Assembly: GCF_000247695.1 (NCBI RefSeq)
Contig: NW_004624747.1
Coordinates: 9,615,673 to 9,679,672, forward strand
Source: Heterocephalus glaber
Lineage: Eukaryota > Chordata > Mammalia > Rodentia > Bathyergidae
Direction: 5' to 3'
Length of the DNA: 64,000 nt
Shown here: in pieces, positions 54,776 to 63,824 of the stretch
Position numbering within the stretch: the stretch's first letter is position 1
Layout: the number at the start of each line of letters is the position of its first letter
Translations under genes and position numbers: made by a program
The notes under the pieces: model-generated
The model's database searches: none
Told to the model about the DNA's origin: nothing
Seen by the model: the letters and a program-made list of their open reading frames with translations, nothing else

Positions 54776-55755
54776 ATCTCTGATCTCTTTTGTCCATGAA
54801 GGAGGATGGATGTCCTGACCTGAGTTGTTTTCTTTTCTGTACTTTCTTGGTGTAGCCTGCAGCCAGCTGAGCGCCCCAAGTAGCTGAGCAGCCCAAGGAG
54901 CCTACTTCATTTCAGGACATGGAGGCTGGGTACATAGAGTGGGTGAGTTTGGCTGCAGAAGGCAAACAGCTCATCTCTGTTTCCAGACAGGTCCTTGCTT
55001 GGCTTACAGTTGCAATTTCCCAAGACCTTAGGCTCTATTGTTTCCAAGGGAAGCATGTCAAAAATCCCAAGCTCGAGGTCCTGGCACTCAACTCAGAATG
55101 ATCTTTTGCTAATGGCTGGGAACAGTTGTTTTCTGATTAAAACTTGGCCTGCAGCCCCCACTGGTTCTGGGTCCTCCAGCTGTTTCCAGATGGAGACAGC
55201 TGAGCCTCAGAGAGGCTATCAGTGACCTGGGTGGATCTCAGGGTGTGATGCTCAAACTGAGATGAACAGGTCATTGAGAGACCAGAGGCCCTGGGCTTAA
55301 AGGGAGACCCAGTCTGTGGACCTTGACCCATCTCAGTGGTGACATGGCAGGGAAGGGCCTCACAGAAGGGGGAATATGAGCCCCTGAGGCTAGGTACTCT
55401 CAGCCCATGAATGAAGGTCATGGCAGCATCCCAAATACTGATGCTGGGATGCTGGGCCCTGGGAGGAGCTCACACGCAAATAGATGGTCTCCTTCCTAGG
55501 TAGTTTGCCACAGCATGTGGCAGGGCTTAGGACTTGGCCTTCATCAGGTCCCCTCTTGGCTCACAGTCACCAGCTGCCCCAACTGCCTGCGCTTTCTGTC
55601 CCTCCAGTCCCAAGGAGCTGAGGAAGATGAATAAGGACAGGGGATAAGGTGTGAGTGAGGCTGATGGGACCACCAGATGCCAGGCTGCCTCAGCCCTCCT
55701 AGTGTTGGGACCATTATGACCAGATGTATGCTTAATTTTTAACGCTAAAGGGTAA
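54776..55755. other. Intergenic DNA, no recognised content
   Basis: About 1 kb with no element or supported gene. Confidence 0.55.
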
Positions 55756-55757
55756 TT

Positions 55758-55842
55758 TTGTGTGTGTGTGTGTGTGTGCTGGTCATTGAACCCAGAGCCA
55801 CAGGCATGATAGGACCATGCTCTGAGCTACAAACCCAGCCTT
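55758..55842 (-). mobile_element. ID-like SINE, minus strand, with TG tract
   Basis: (TG)n at 55761-55779, then 'tggtcattgaacccagagccacagg' and 'ctctgagctacaaacccagcc'. Confidence 0.65.
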
Positions 55843-56117
55843 AAATGCAATTTTCAGAAAGTAAAATTATAACTCTCATAAAAATATAAAATAAATATGG
55901 GTCAAAATGTTTGTTTAATTTAATTAAATGAGGGAACTGGAAAGATGTTACTATCAATTCAAAAGGGAATTAAAAGATCAAACATTTATGGATTGGAAAT
56001 ACTGAAATAAACTTGCAAACTGAGGTAAAACTGGCTTTTTGATTGTTGGGAAGAGATGTCCTTAGATAAGAATCATCTTCATCACTATGGATTTTCTATA
56101 AAATAGCTCAAAAGGAA

Positions 56118-56325
56118 ATCAAGGCATGGTGGCAAAAGTCTGTAATCCCAGCACTCTGGGAGGCTGAGGCAGGAGGACTGAAAAATCAAGCCCAACTTGG
56201 GTAATTTAGTGACTTAGAAAGACCTTTTCTCAAAAAAATTTTAAGTAATAAAATAAGATGAAAAGGACTGGGTATGTAGCTCAGTGTGAAGGCTCTGGGT
56301 TCAAGACTCACTATCACGCCAGGTA
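56118..56325 (+). mobile_element. B1-dID dimeric SINE
   Basis: 'caaggcatggtggcaaaagtctgtaatcccagcactctgggaggctgaggc' (B1) and 'aggactgggtatgtagctcagtgtgaaggctctgggttcaagactcac' (dID). Confidence 0.82.
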
Positions 56326-56394
56326 TGTGTGTTGGGGGGTCCTGCACAGATCAGATAATTTAGAAGGGTGTGGTCTAGCATAGCTTTCCACTGG

Positions 56395-56602
56395 AAACAT
56401 CAGTGATCTTTTTTGCTTATTCTAATTCTCTTTACACCAATAGCTCACAATTGGGATAACCCAAATGGTCATCAACAGGAGAATAGATAAAACATGGTAT
56501 GATAAATTCATATAATGGAATGCTATGGGGGCTGGGGATACAGTTCAGTGGTACAGTGCTTGCCTAGTATGTTCCAGGTCCTGAGTTAGATCCCCAGCAT
56601 GG

Positions 56603-56656
<54 letters not shown>

Positions 56657-56777
56657 TGGGGGGGTGGATGCTTGGTAGCAACCGAAATGATATTCATTTA
56701 GTATGTCATGCCACAAATACATGCAACAAGATAGATGAATCTCTCAGACATAATGTTGAGTGAAAGAAGGAAGAAAA
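56395..56777 (+). mobile_element. L1M LINE fragment, 5' portion of a split copy
   Basis: 'gataacccaaatggtcatcaacaggagaatagataaaacatggtatgataaattcatataatggaatgctatg' then, after an inserted ID, 'acatgcaacaagatagatgaatctctcagacataatgttgagtgaaagaagg' follow the L1 3' region. It appears to continue at 58546. Confidence 0.75.
56524..56655 (+). mobile_element. ID-like SINE with CG/CA tail
   Basis: 'gggggctggggatacagttcagtggtacagtgcttgcctag', 'ctgagttagatccccagc', then (GC)n and (CA)n to 56655. Confidence 0.8.
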
Positions 56778-56784
56778 AAAGAAT

Positions 56785-56985
56785 AACAGGTATGGTGGCA
56801 CATGCCTATAATCCCTGTACTCTGGGAGGCTGAAGCAGGAGGATCCAAGGTTGAAGGCCAGCCTGAACAACTTAGTGACTTAGCAAGACACTGTCTCAAA
56901 AGAAAAAACAAAAAAGGGCTGGGTATATAGCTCAGTGTGAAGGTCTCCTAGGTTCAATCCCTAGTAATATAAACAAACAAACAAG
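56785..56985 (+). mobile_element. B1-dID dimeric SINE
   Basis: 'acaggtatggtggcacatgcctataatccctgtactctgggagg' and 'gggctgggtatatagctcagtgtgaaggtctcctaggttcaatccctagtaat', CAAA tail. Confidence 0.85.
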
Positions 56986-57182
56986 GACAACCCACACCTG
57001 TAGTAGGCTGAGTCATGTCCCTCAAAGATTTCAGCTCCTAATCTCTGGAATCTGTAAATGTTACCTTAGTTAGAAAAAAGGCCTTTGCAGATGTGATTAA
57101 ATTAAGAATCTTATGATAGAAGATTATCCAGGTTTATCCAGGTTATGCCATCATGGGTGTTATTATAAAAATCAGAGGGTAG

Positions 57183-57345
57183 GCTGGGCAGAGTGGTGCA
57201 TGCCTATAACCCCAGCACTCAGGAGGCAGAGGAAGGAGATTACCACAAGTTCAAGGCCACCCTAGGGTACATAGTGAGTTCAAGGCCAGCCTGGAATACA
57301 TAGTTAGACCCTGTCTCAAAAAATAAAAAAAAATTAAAAATTAAA
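57183..57345 (+). mobile_element. B1 SINE
   Basis: 'ggctgggcagagtggtgcatgcctataaccccagcactcaggagg' with the duplicated 'tacatagtgagttcaaggccagcct' and an A-rich, AT-containing tail. Confidence 0.88.
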
Positions 57346-57359
57346 AAAGAATCAAAGGA

Positions 57360-57866
57360 AAAATGATCCACTTAGGACCCTTCCTAGAAATCCAGAAGCT
57401 GTTTTTTTTTTCTCCTTACTTCCAATAAACACTCTAACTTCCTCCTTTTGTCCATAATTTCATTATTTGACTCTGTGAGACAGTGAGTTCAAATTTACAG
57501 TTTGTATGGAATTAACTGTTTCCTATTTGGAGGTTCCACCAAGATCCAAGATTAATAAACAATCCCTAAGAGTCCCAGTTAAGATTCACCTGTCAAGGGT
57601 CAAGCTGGTTCCAGAGACTTTGGAGACAGGCCATGCTCCAGAGTACTCTTGTGAAGCACTGAGGGATCTCAAGTTTCTCTTCAAAAGAAAAGGTCAGGAA
57701 GGCAACCTAACTTAGATAAGTCATTGCTTTTCTTTATTTGGGTCAGACTTTTCATTGTTGGCATTTTACTCCTTCTAGCCCTCTACCACCTCTACTCTCA
57801 TAAGAGCCCATACCCAGGAACATTCTATGACTCTATAATAAAAGATCTGTCTCTACCCTCAAAAAT
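57360..57866 (+). mobile_element. Unidentified 0.5-kb insert flanked by direct repeats
   Basis: An 11-bp repeat agaatcaaagg stands on both sides (ending at about 57359; starting 57867). The insert has AATAAA-like signals near 57423 and 57836 and ends in a short A-run. Two short open frames (57506-57715 and 57724-57906) resemble nothing I know. A retrocopy with a minimal tail and a TG...CA solo LTR (57364-57861) were both considered; neither is settled. Confidence 0.4.
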
Positions 57867-57879
57867 AGAATCAAAGGGA

Positions 57880-58145
57880 GAGCTGGGAATGGTGCTGCAC
57901 ACCTGAGATCCCAACACACTGAGACAGGAGGATTGAAAGTTTGAACGCAGCCTGAGCAACTTAGGGAGACCCAGTCTCAAAAAAGGAGTCGGGGGGCCGG
58001 GGATTTAGCTCAGTGGTTTTGCCACCTGCTGCGCAAGCACAAGGACCCGAGTTCAATCCCTGGTACCAAAAAAAAAAAAAGGAGTGGGGGCCGGGGATGT
58101 ACCTCAGTGTGAAGCCCCTGGGTTCAATGCCCAGTGCTGCAAAAA
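57880..58145 (+). mobile_element. B1-dID dimer interrupted by an ID element
   Basis: 'gagctgggaatggtgctgcacacctgagatcccaacac' (B1), an ID insert at 58000-58078, then 'gggccggggatgtacctcagtgtgaagcccctgggttcaatgcccagtgc' (dID). Confidence 0.78.
58000..58078 (+). mobile_element. ID-like SINE
   Basis: 'ggggatttagctcagtggttttgcc', 'cccgagttcaatccctggtacc', poly-A. The flanks 'aaaggagtcgggg' and 'aaaggagtggggg' are a probable target duplication. Confidence 0.88.
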
Positions 58146-58172
58146 TAAATTAAACTAGTAAAATTAAAATAA

Positions 58173-58240
58173 AAAGACCTAGAGATGTAGCTCTGTGGTA
58201 GAGTACGCCTAGGTTCAATCCCTAGTACTCCCCCCCCTCA
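58173..58240 (+). mobile_element. ID-like SINE fragment
   Basis: 'gacctagagatgtagctctgtggtagagtacgcctaggttcaatccctagtac'. Confidence 0.7.
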
Positions 58241-58545
58241 ATAAATCAGAAAGAAACTTCAAACTCACACAACCACATAGAGAGGTCTTCATGAATATAG
58301 AGGAAATAATTGGAGTGATGCAGCCACGAGGGAAGGAATAAATGACAAGAAATGTAGGCAGCTGTCAGGAGTTAGAGAGGGTAAAATTCTCCCCTAGAGC
58401 CTTGAGGAATCTTAGAGCTTTGAACACCTGTATGTTGAACTTCCGTCCTCCAGAACTGTGAGACAATACATTTCCGTTGTTTTAAATCATCAAGTTACAG
58501 TGATTTGTTACAGCAGCCCTAGGAAACAAATATAAGACTACATGA

Positions 58546-58680
58546 TTCCATTGACTTAATGTTCAAAATCAGTCAGTATTAATCCTGAGTTAGACATTAA
58601 AATAGTGATTACCTCAGGGAGGATGTAGTCACTGTGGGGATTGTGAAGGAAGCTGAATAGAGATGCTGGGAAAACTGCTA
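58546..58680 (+). mobile_element. L1M LINE, 3' continuation of split copy
   Basis: 'agactacatgattccattgacttaatgttcaaaatcag' and 'ttagacattaaaatagtgattacctcaggga' follow directly on the L1 text that stops at 56777. Confidence 0.65.
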
Positions 58681-58684
58681 TTTG

Positions 58685-58762
58685 TTTGTTTATTTTTGTG
58701 ATGCTTGGAATGGAACCAAAGGCAAGAAGGATCAGTACAACTAACTATATTCTTAGCCCTAA
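58685..58762 (-). mobile_element. ID-like SINE, degenerate, minus strand
   Basis: T-rich head, 'gtgatgcttggaatggaaccaaaggcaagaagg', 'aactatattcttagccc'. Confidence 0.45.
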
Positions 58763-58934
58763 AGTGTTTCCTGAACCCTCCCTTTTTAAAATATTTTATT
58801 GAGATGTATATTTATTTTGTGCACTTAATTTTTTTAAAGGAGAAGCTTAATTATGCGCATGTATTTTGTACACTGTAATAAAAAGCATCCTTTAACAGTA
58901 TGCATAGCTTGTTAGGTACAGTGGGGTGTGGCAG

Positions 58935-59040
58935 GTGCCTGGGGCTAGACTGTCCTGTTCTATTTCTGCCATTTGCTACCTGAGTGGTCTTGGGCAAATG
59001 AAGTAATTTCTTTGAGCCTCAATTTTGTCCTCATACAAAA
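58935..59040. mobile_element. MIR-like SINE remnant
   Basis: 'ctgccatttgctacctgagtggtcttgggcaaatgaagtaatttctttgagcctcaattttgtcctc' is a good MIR core. Confidence 0.75.
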
Positions 59041-59084
59041 TGTGTTCTCTCTCTCCTCTCCCTCCTTACGCATCCTCTCCTCCC

Positions 59085-59252
59085 TCTTTCAGCAGTTCTA
59101 GGGATTGAACTGGGGCTTTTACACTTTGTTTTTTTTATTTTGAGACAGGATTTTGCTAAGTCATGAAATTGCTCAGGCTAGGCTCCAGCTTGGGAACTTT
59201 TCCCCCAACCTCCCAGAGTACTAGTTGGGTGCCACCATATATGGCTTTTTTT
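59085..59252 (-). mobile_element. B1-dID SINE, minus strand
   Basis: 'agcagttctagggattgaactggggc', 'ttttgagacaggattttgctaagtcatgaaattgctcaggctagg', 'gggtgccaccatatatggc'. Confidence 0.75.
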
Positions 59253-59332
59253 AAATTTAAACTTAAATTTTTTTCATTAAGTTTATTGGTACATTGTAGG
59301 TATACAATACAGTTACATTCATCATTGGGATT

Positions 59333-59425
59333 GGCTTTTTTTTTTTTTTTTGGTACCGGAGATCGATCTTGGGTCCTTGCGCTTGCGCAGCAGGCGGCGA
59401 AACCACTGAGCTAAATCCCCGGCCC
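59333..59425 (-). mobile_element. ID-like SINE, minus strand
   Basis: Poly-T, 'ggtaccggagatcgatcttggg', 'gcgcttgcgcagcaggcggcg', 'actgagctaaatccccggcc'. Flanked by gattggc on both sides. CpGs are kept. Confidence 0.9.
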
Positions 59426-59432
59426 TGATTGG

Positions 59433-59538
59433 CATTTTTTTTAAAGGATCTTGGTATGTAGCCTAGGGTGGGCTCAGACTTGTGATCTTCTGCCTCAGCC
59501 TCCCTAGTGTTATAGGTGTGAATTACTACATCCATCTT
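59433..59538 (-). mobile_element. B1 fragment, minus strand
   Basis: 'ggatcttggtatgtagcctagggtgggctcagacttgtgatcttctgcctcagcctcc'. Confidence 0.75.
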
Positions 59539-59628
59539 AATACAAAATTCTTACAGGGCTGGTATGAGGATCAAAAGAATGCAACATATTTTGAGTGGTT
59601 TTTGAAGTAGATGTATCTAAATAGATGC

Positions 59629-59746
59629 TATATATATATTTTATTTTATTTATTTTTTTAATTTTTTATTTTTGTACCGGGGATTGAACTCCGGTCCTCG
59701 CGTTTACGCAGCAGGCGGCAAAACCACTGAGCTAATTTCCCGGCCC
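59629..59746 (-). mobile_element. ID-like SINE with target duplication
   Basis: 'tgtaccggggattgaactccgg', 'cgcgtttacgcagcaggcgg', 'actgagctaatttcccggcc'. The direct repeat aatagatgc lies at 59620-59628 and 59747-59755. Confidence 0.9.
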
Positions 59747-59755
59747 AATAGATGC

Positions 59756-59935
59756 AGTATTAATCCCCACTTACCAAGTATTTCCCAGGTGCTGGGCACT
59801 GTGTGAAGACATTTTCATGTATTACCCCATTTTATCCCCACAACACCCATTTTGTAGATGAAAAAAAATTGGATGCAAACACAAGACAGCTAGTGACAGA
59901 ACCAGGGTTCAAACCCAGGCTGTCTGTCTATGAGG
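59756..59935. mobile_element. MIR-like SINE remnant
   Basis: 'aagtatttcccaggtgctgggcactgtgtgaagac', 'ccccattttatccccacaacacccattttgtagatg', 'acagctagtgacagaaccagggttcaaaccc' is an almost full MIR. Confidence 0.82.
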
Positions 59936-60021
59936 GCCATGGCCTTAGTCCTGTGCTAATGTGGACTGATTATCTCCAGAGTATTGAGGCATTATGGCTA
60001 TGCTGCTTTTAAAAAGTAAGC

Positions 60022-60178
60022 TACAGTCGGTCCTGGTATACACCTGTAATCCTAGCACTTGGGAGGCTGAGGCAGAAGGATTGCTACAAGTTTAAGGCCA
60101 GCCTGGGCTATAGAGTGAGTGCAAATACAGCCTGAACTATATAGCAAGACTCTCAAAAAAAAAAAAAAGAAAAAAAGA
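60022..60178 (+). mobile_element. B1 SINE
   Basis: 'gtcggtcctggtatacacctgtaatcctagcacttgggaggctgaggc', 'ctatagagtgagtgcaaatacagcct', A-rich tail. Confidence 0.85.
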
Positions 60179-60364
60179 AAACTACATATTACTGTGTGTT
60201 ACTATCGGTATATTTTTGTAAAGCAAATAATGTATTTCTTTATTTGGATATTTATATTCATAAATTATCTCTAGTATACTAAGATATTGAATACATTTAG
60301 TTGCATCTTGGAAACTACAAGAGGAAAGATTGGGCTCAGATGGTGGTTTCTGGAAAAAAAGGTT

Positions 60365-60565
60365 ATTTTGTGGTACTGGGGATTGAACCTGGGGCCCTTG
60401 CACCAAGCTACAGCCCTACACCTTTTTACTTCTTTATTTTTAAATTTTTTATTATGAAACAGGGCCTCACTAGGTTGCCCCGGCTGGGCTCAAAGTCTTG
60501 AACCTCTTGCCTCAACCTCCCAGAATGCTGGGATTACAGGTGTGCACCACCATACCTGGGTCATT
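60365..60565 (-). mobile_element. B1-dID SINE, minus strand
   Basis: 'ggtactggggattgaacctggggcccttgcacc', T-rich linker, 'gaaacagggcctcactaggttgccccggctgggc', 'gggattacaggtgtgcaccaccatacctgg'. Confidence 0.82.
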
Positions 60566-60888
60566 GTCTGAATATTGAAACATGTAAATGTGTTAGGAAT
60601 GGATTGAGACAAATTTTAAAAATTAAAACCCAAACCACAAGGGAATTAAATGAACAACTTTATGCCAATGATTTTGAAAACAGCAAAACAGATACTTTTC
60701 TGTAAAAATATAAATTAGTAAAAGAGAGCACAGGAAAAAGTAGTCTAGATTTAGAACTGTTAAAGAAATTGAATGCTACATTAAAATATGCATTCCATCC
60801 TTTCAAAAAAATCACAAAATGATTTCTGGGAAGATGGTGGAGTGGTGAACAGCAGAGAAACGGCCTCTCAGAAATTGGTGTCCAAGGC

Positions 60889-60973
60889 CGGGAATTTAGC
60901 TCAGTGGTTTTGCCACCTGTTGCATAAGTGCAAGGACCCGAGTTCAATCCCTGGTACCAAAATGAAAAAAAAT
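60889..60973 (+). mobile_element. ID-like SINE, first of two in one target site
   Basis: 'ggccgggaatttagctcagtggttttgcc', 'gacccgagttcaatccctggtacc'. Bounded by aaattggtgtccaag at 60872-60886 and 60974-60988. Confidence 0.92.
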
Positions 60974-60988
60974 AAATTGGTGTCCAAG

Positions 60989-61075
60989 GGCCGGGGATTT
61001 AGCTCAGTGGTTCCACTGCCTGCCTCACAAGCACAAGGTTCTGAGTTTGATCCCCAGTACAAAAAAAAATTGTAA
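60989..61075 (+). mobile_element. ID-like SINE, second of two in one target site
   Basis: 'ggccggggatttagctcagtggttccactgcc', 'gagtttgatccccagtac'. Bounded by aaattggtgtccaag at 60974-60988 and aaattggtatccag at 61076-61089. Confidence 0.92.
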
Positions 61076-61721
61076 AAATTGGTATCCAGATGCTGGAATA
61101 TAGCAACATGAGGAAGAGAAGGAGGAGGGAAGTGGGTCCCTGGAACCCAGAAGGATCTGAAGTGAGAATTGAAGCCCATGGGGAGAGTGAAGAGACCGCA
61201 ACATAGAAGAAGGAGGTGGCAAGTGGGGCTTTCTCCTTGAGCCCTGACTCACTTACGTGGGAGGGGTGGCTCAAACCTGGAGATGCATGATGACTACTGG
61301 CGACCCCAGAGGCCTCCACAGAGAAATGCACCAGTGGAACAGAGCAGTGGATACAGTGGACTGCAGAGGCTGGTGAAGTATTTGGGTTCAGCCATTCCCC
61401 AGGAGAGGTGATTTGCTGGTAGCCATCTTGGAGGGGAGCCAACTGAATTTGGAACTCAGAGCAACTGAGGGGCAGGAGGTCAAGGAGTTTAATCTGACAG
61501 GAGGCACACAGAGTTGTAGGTTGAGCAAATCAGGTTCCAGTCTCACAGCCAGAAATCAGCCTGAACTTCAGGGGAACTAAAGGTGCAGATTTTCTGGGAT
61601 TATCTACTACCCCAGTGTAAATCTACAGCTGGCTTGCTGGGATTAATCAACATGGATAGGGCTCTGTCTGCCCACTCTGCCTATCAATCACAGCAGAGGC
61701 ACACCCTGAGGTGGACATTTT

Positions 61722-61960
61722 TTTCTTCTTTCTTTCTTTTTGTTTTGGTTTGTTTTTGCTTCATTATTTGTTCTTGTTTTTATATGAGTGTGAACATTGT
61801 TTCTAGTTTTGTTGTTCTGTTCTGTTCTTGTTTTTATTTCTTCCTTCTCTCTTTCCCTCCCATCTTCTTCACTGGTTTCCAAACATTTGCATAATCTGCC
61901 TTTGTCCTCCAGCCTTGCTTCTAATCTCTTCCTCTTCTTTTTTCTTTTTGTTTGTTTGTT
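61722..61960. repeat. T/TC-rich stretch within the HAL1-like element
   Basis: TTTCTTTC, TTTTG and CTTCC runs between the 5' region and the inserted B1. Confidence 0.8.
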
Positions 61961-62110
61961 TTGTTTGAGACAGGGTTTCACTTTGTAGTTCAGGCTGGCT
62001 TTGAACTCACTATGTAGCCCAGGCTGGCCTTGGATTCATGGCCATCTTCCTGCCTCAGCTTCCCAAGAGCTGGGATGGGATTACAGGTGTGCACCACCAC
62101 AACCTAACTA
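61961..62110 (-). mobile_element. B1 SINE, minus strand
   Basis: 'gagacagggtttcactttgtagttcaggctggctttgaactcactatgtagcccaggctggcc', 'gggattacaggtgtgcaccaccacaacc'. 'ctcttcctctt' occurs on both sides, a probable target duplication. Confidence 0.88.
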
Positions 62111-62644
62111 CCTCTTCCTCTTTTTTTCTCTATTTTTTCCCCTAACTCCTTTCAAATTTTGGCCCCTGAGGATAAAATCATCATATTTACTTATACAATT
62201 TTCTGGTTTGGTTTAGATTTTGTTATATAATCACAAATATAGTTCATACTATTAAAGGTGGCAAATTAATAGTTACCACAGTTTGTCATTTTCTAGGCTG
62301 TGTTGGATGCTGTTCTTATTGTTGAATGTACTACTTTAGCCAAGGTGACATAATTGTTCTAATCAGTTGTTCTTGGTATGCCAACACTGAGACTGTCTAA
62401 GGCCCATAAACAATACTATAGGCCAGTTTCCCAGAACCAGGGGCTAGGCCAAATAGGTAGCAACTTCTCATCCCCAATAAACTGAAGAGGTAGGATCTTG
62501 CAACAGACTCACAACCCAAAACACTTGGAAGACATTTCTGAGAAGTAGTCATTTCCTAAGTGTTCTAAATACTAACAATAAAGCTACTTGCCATAAGCAA
62601 TTTACAAGCATCAATCCAGGAATTTAAAAAAAAAGAAAAAGAAA

Positions 62645-63619
62645 ATGAGAAGACACTTAAGCAAGGTGCAACCCCAGATTTCCAGCTCGCCAAAGGCAAA
62701 CCCAAACCCAGGGGGCAATGAAGTGGAATAATTTGAAAGGCACCCAGCTGAACTCACTGAAGTGGTAACACCAGAAGTAATAAAATAGATGAATGAAGCC
62801 CTAGAAAAAAAATCAAATCAGAAATAATCTCTCAGATAACTATAGAGATGATGACCATAATGAAAGACATAGTTAGTGACTCCAGAGCAGATACAGTTAA
62901 AAAAAAAAGAAGAGCTTAGGAAAATTATGGAAATCATGAATGCCCAACATAGGAAACAAATGGAATCCATGAAATAGATTCAAACAGATATCCAGGAGAA
63001 TAGCCAATGTGATGACAGAATATCAGATATAGGAAAGAGGATTGTGGTTAGCAATCCTGAAAAGAAAGATTTCTTAAAAATAGCAGGGGGCCCCCCCCAA
63101 ATCAATCGAACAGCTGCTAGATGATGTGAAGAAGAATAACATGAGATTGATCTGTGTCAATGAAAAAGCACAAGCTAGCACAAAAGACATAAAAAAAAAA
63201 CCTGTTCACAGAAGTAATGGCAGAAAACTACCCAAACAGGGAAAAAGAATTTGACATACAGAATAGCGAGGCATACAGAATTCCAATTAGCCATGATAAA
63301 AAAAAAATCTGTACTAATAGGGAATATCATAGTCAAGATTTCAGAAATTCAACACAAGAACAATATATTAAAAGCTGTTAGACAAAAGAAACAAATTACT
63401 TATAAAGGAAAGCCCATTAGAATCATAGCAGACTTCTCAACTCAAACCTTCAAGTCAAGGACAGCTTGGAGTGAAGAATTTCAAGCTCTAAAAGAGAACA
63501 ACCTCCAACCTAGATTGATGGACCCCACAAAACTATCTTTCAAAACTGATGAAGAAACAAGACACTTCCATGACAAAGAACACTTGAAGAAATTCATGAC
63601 CACCAAACCAGCACTCTAA
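62645..63619 (+). pseudogene. L1/HAL1 ORF1 (broken RNA-binding coat protein gene)
   Basis: 325 codons including the stop run in one frame from ATG 62645 to TAA 63617-63619. ORF1p is the trimeric RNA-binding protein of L1-type retroposons. The N-terminal half (coiled-coil region) has several in-frame stops (first at 62729, more through about 63000) but keeps the overall frame. The C-terminal 123 codons (63251-63619) are open and carry the ORF1 C-terminal signature: ITYKGKPIRI followed by ADFSTQT, then NLQPRL, and TTKPAL at the end. The uninterrupted frame suggests point decay rather than rearrangement. No ORF2 follows. Confidence 0.75.
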
Positions 63620-63654
63620 AATGTTCTGAAGGACATTCTAGAAAGAGATAACAA

Positions 63655-63735
63655 GGGCTGGGAGTGGTAGCACATGGCTGTATTCCCAGCACTCGAGAGG
63701 CTGAGGCAGGAGGATCGTCATGAGTTTGAGGCCAG
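63655..63735 (+). mobile_element. Truncated B1 SINE
   Basis: 'ggctgggagtggtagcacatggctgtattcccagcactcgagaggctgaggc', cut off after 'gagtttgaggccaga'. Confidence 0.8.
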
Positions 63736-63737
63736 AA

Positions 63738-63824
63738 CAAAGAAAACAACCTCCAACCCAGATTGAAATATCCTGCAATTATCTGTCAAAATCAATGGAG
63801 AAATAAGATACTTCTGGATAAAGA
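63738..63824 (+). repeat. Second copy of the ORF1 3' segment
   Basis: 'aacaacctccaacccagattgaaatatcctgc...' repeats 63491-63580 ('aacaacctccaacctagattgatgg...') with substitutions and then runs straight into L1 3'-end sequence. Confidence 0.75.

Larger units (their letters stand above)
56990..58545 (+). mobile_element. MLT1-type LTR split by several insertions
   Basis: 5' part 56990-57182 ('gtaggctgagtcatgtccctcaaagatttcagctcctaatctctggaatctgtaaatgttacctt', 'cctttgcagatgtgattaaattaag'). 3' part 58245-58545 ('ggagtgatgcagccacgag', 'cttccgtcctccagaactgtgagacaatacatttccgttgttttaaatcatcaag', 'acagcagccctaggaaacaaat'). The middle is inserted DNA. Confidence 0.75.

Noticed and set aside
57506..57906. 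Two short open frames considered as a retroviral envelope remnant or a small gene
   Set aside because: No family motif, different frames, and a mobile-element setting; left as part of an unidentified insert.
61583..61988. Hydrophobic open frames in the T-rich stretch, resembling membrane segments
   Set aside because: Phe/Leu/Ser-rich translation is the direct result of a TTT/TTC-rich low-complexity tract in the HAL1-like element.
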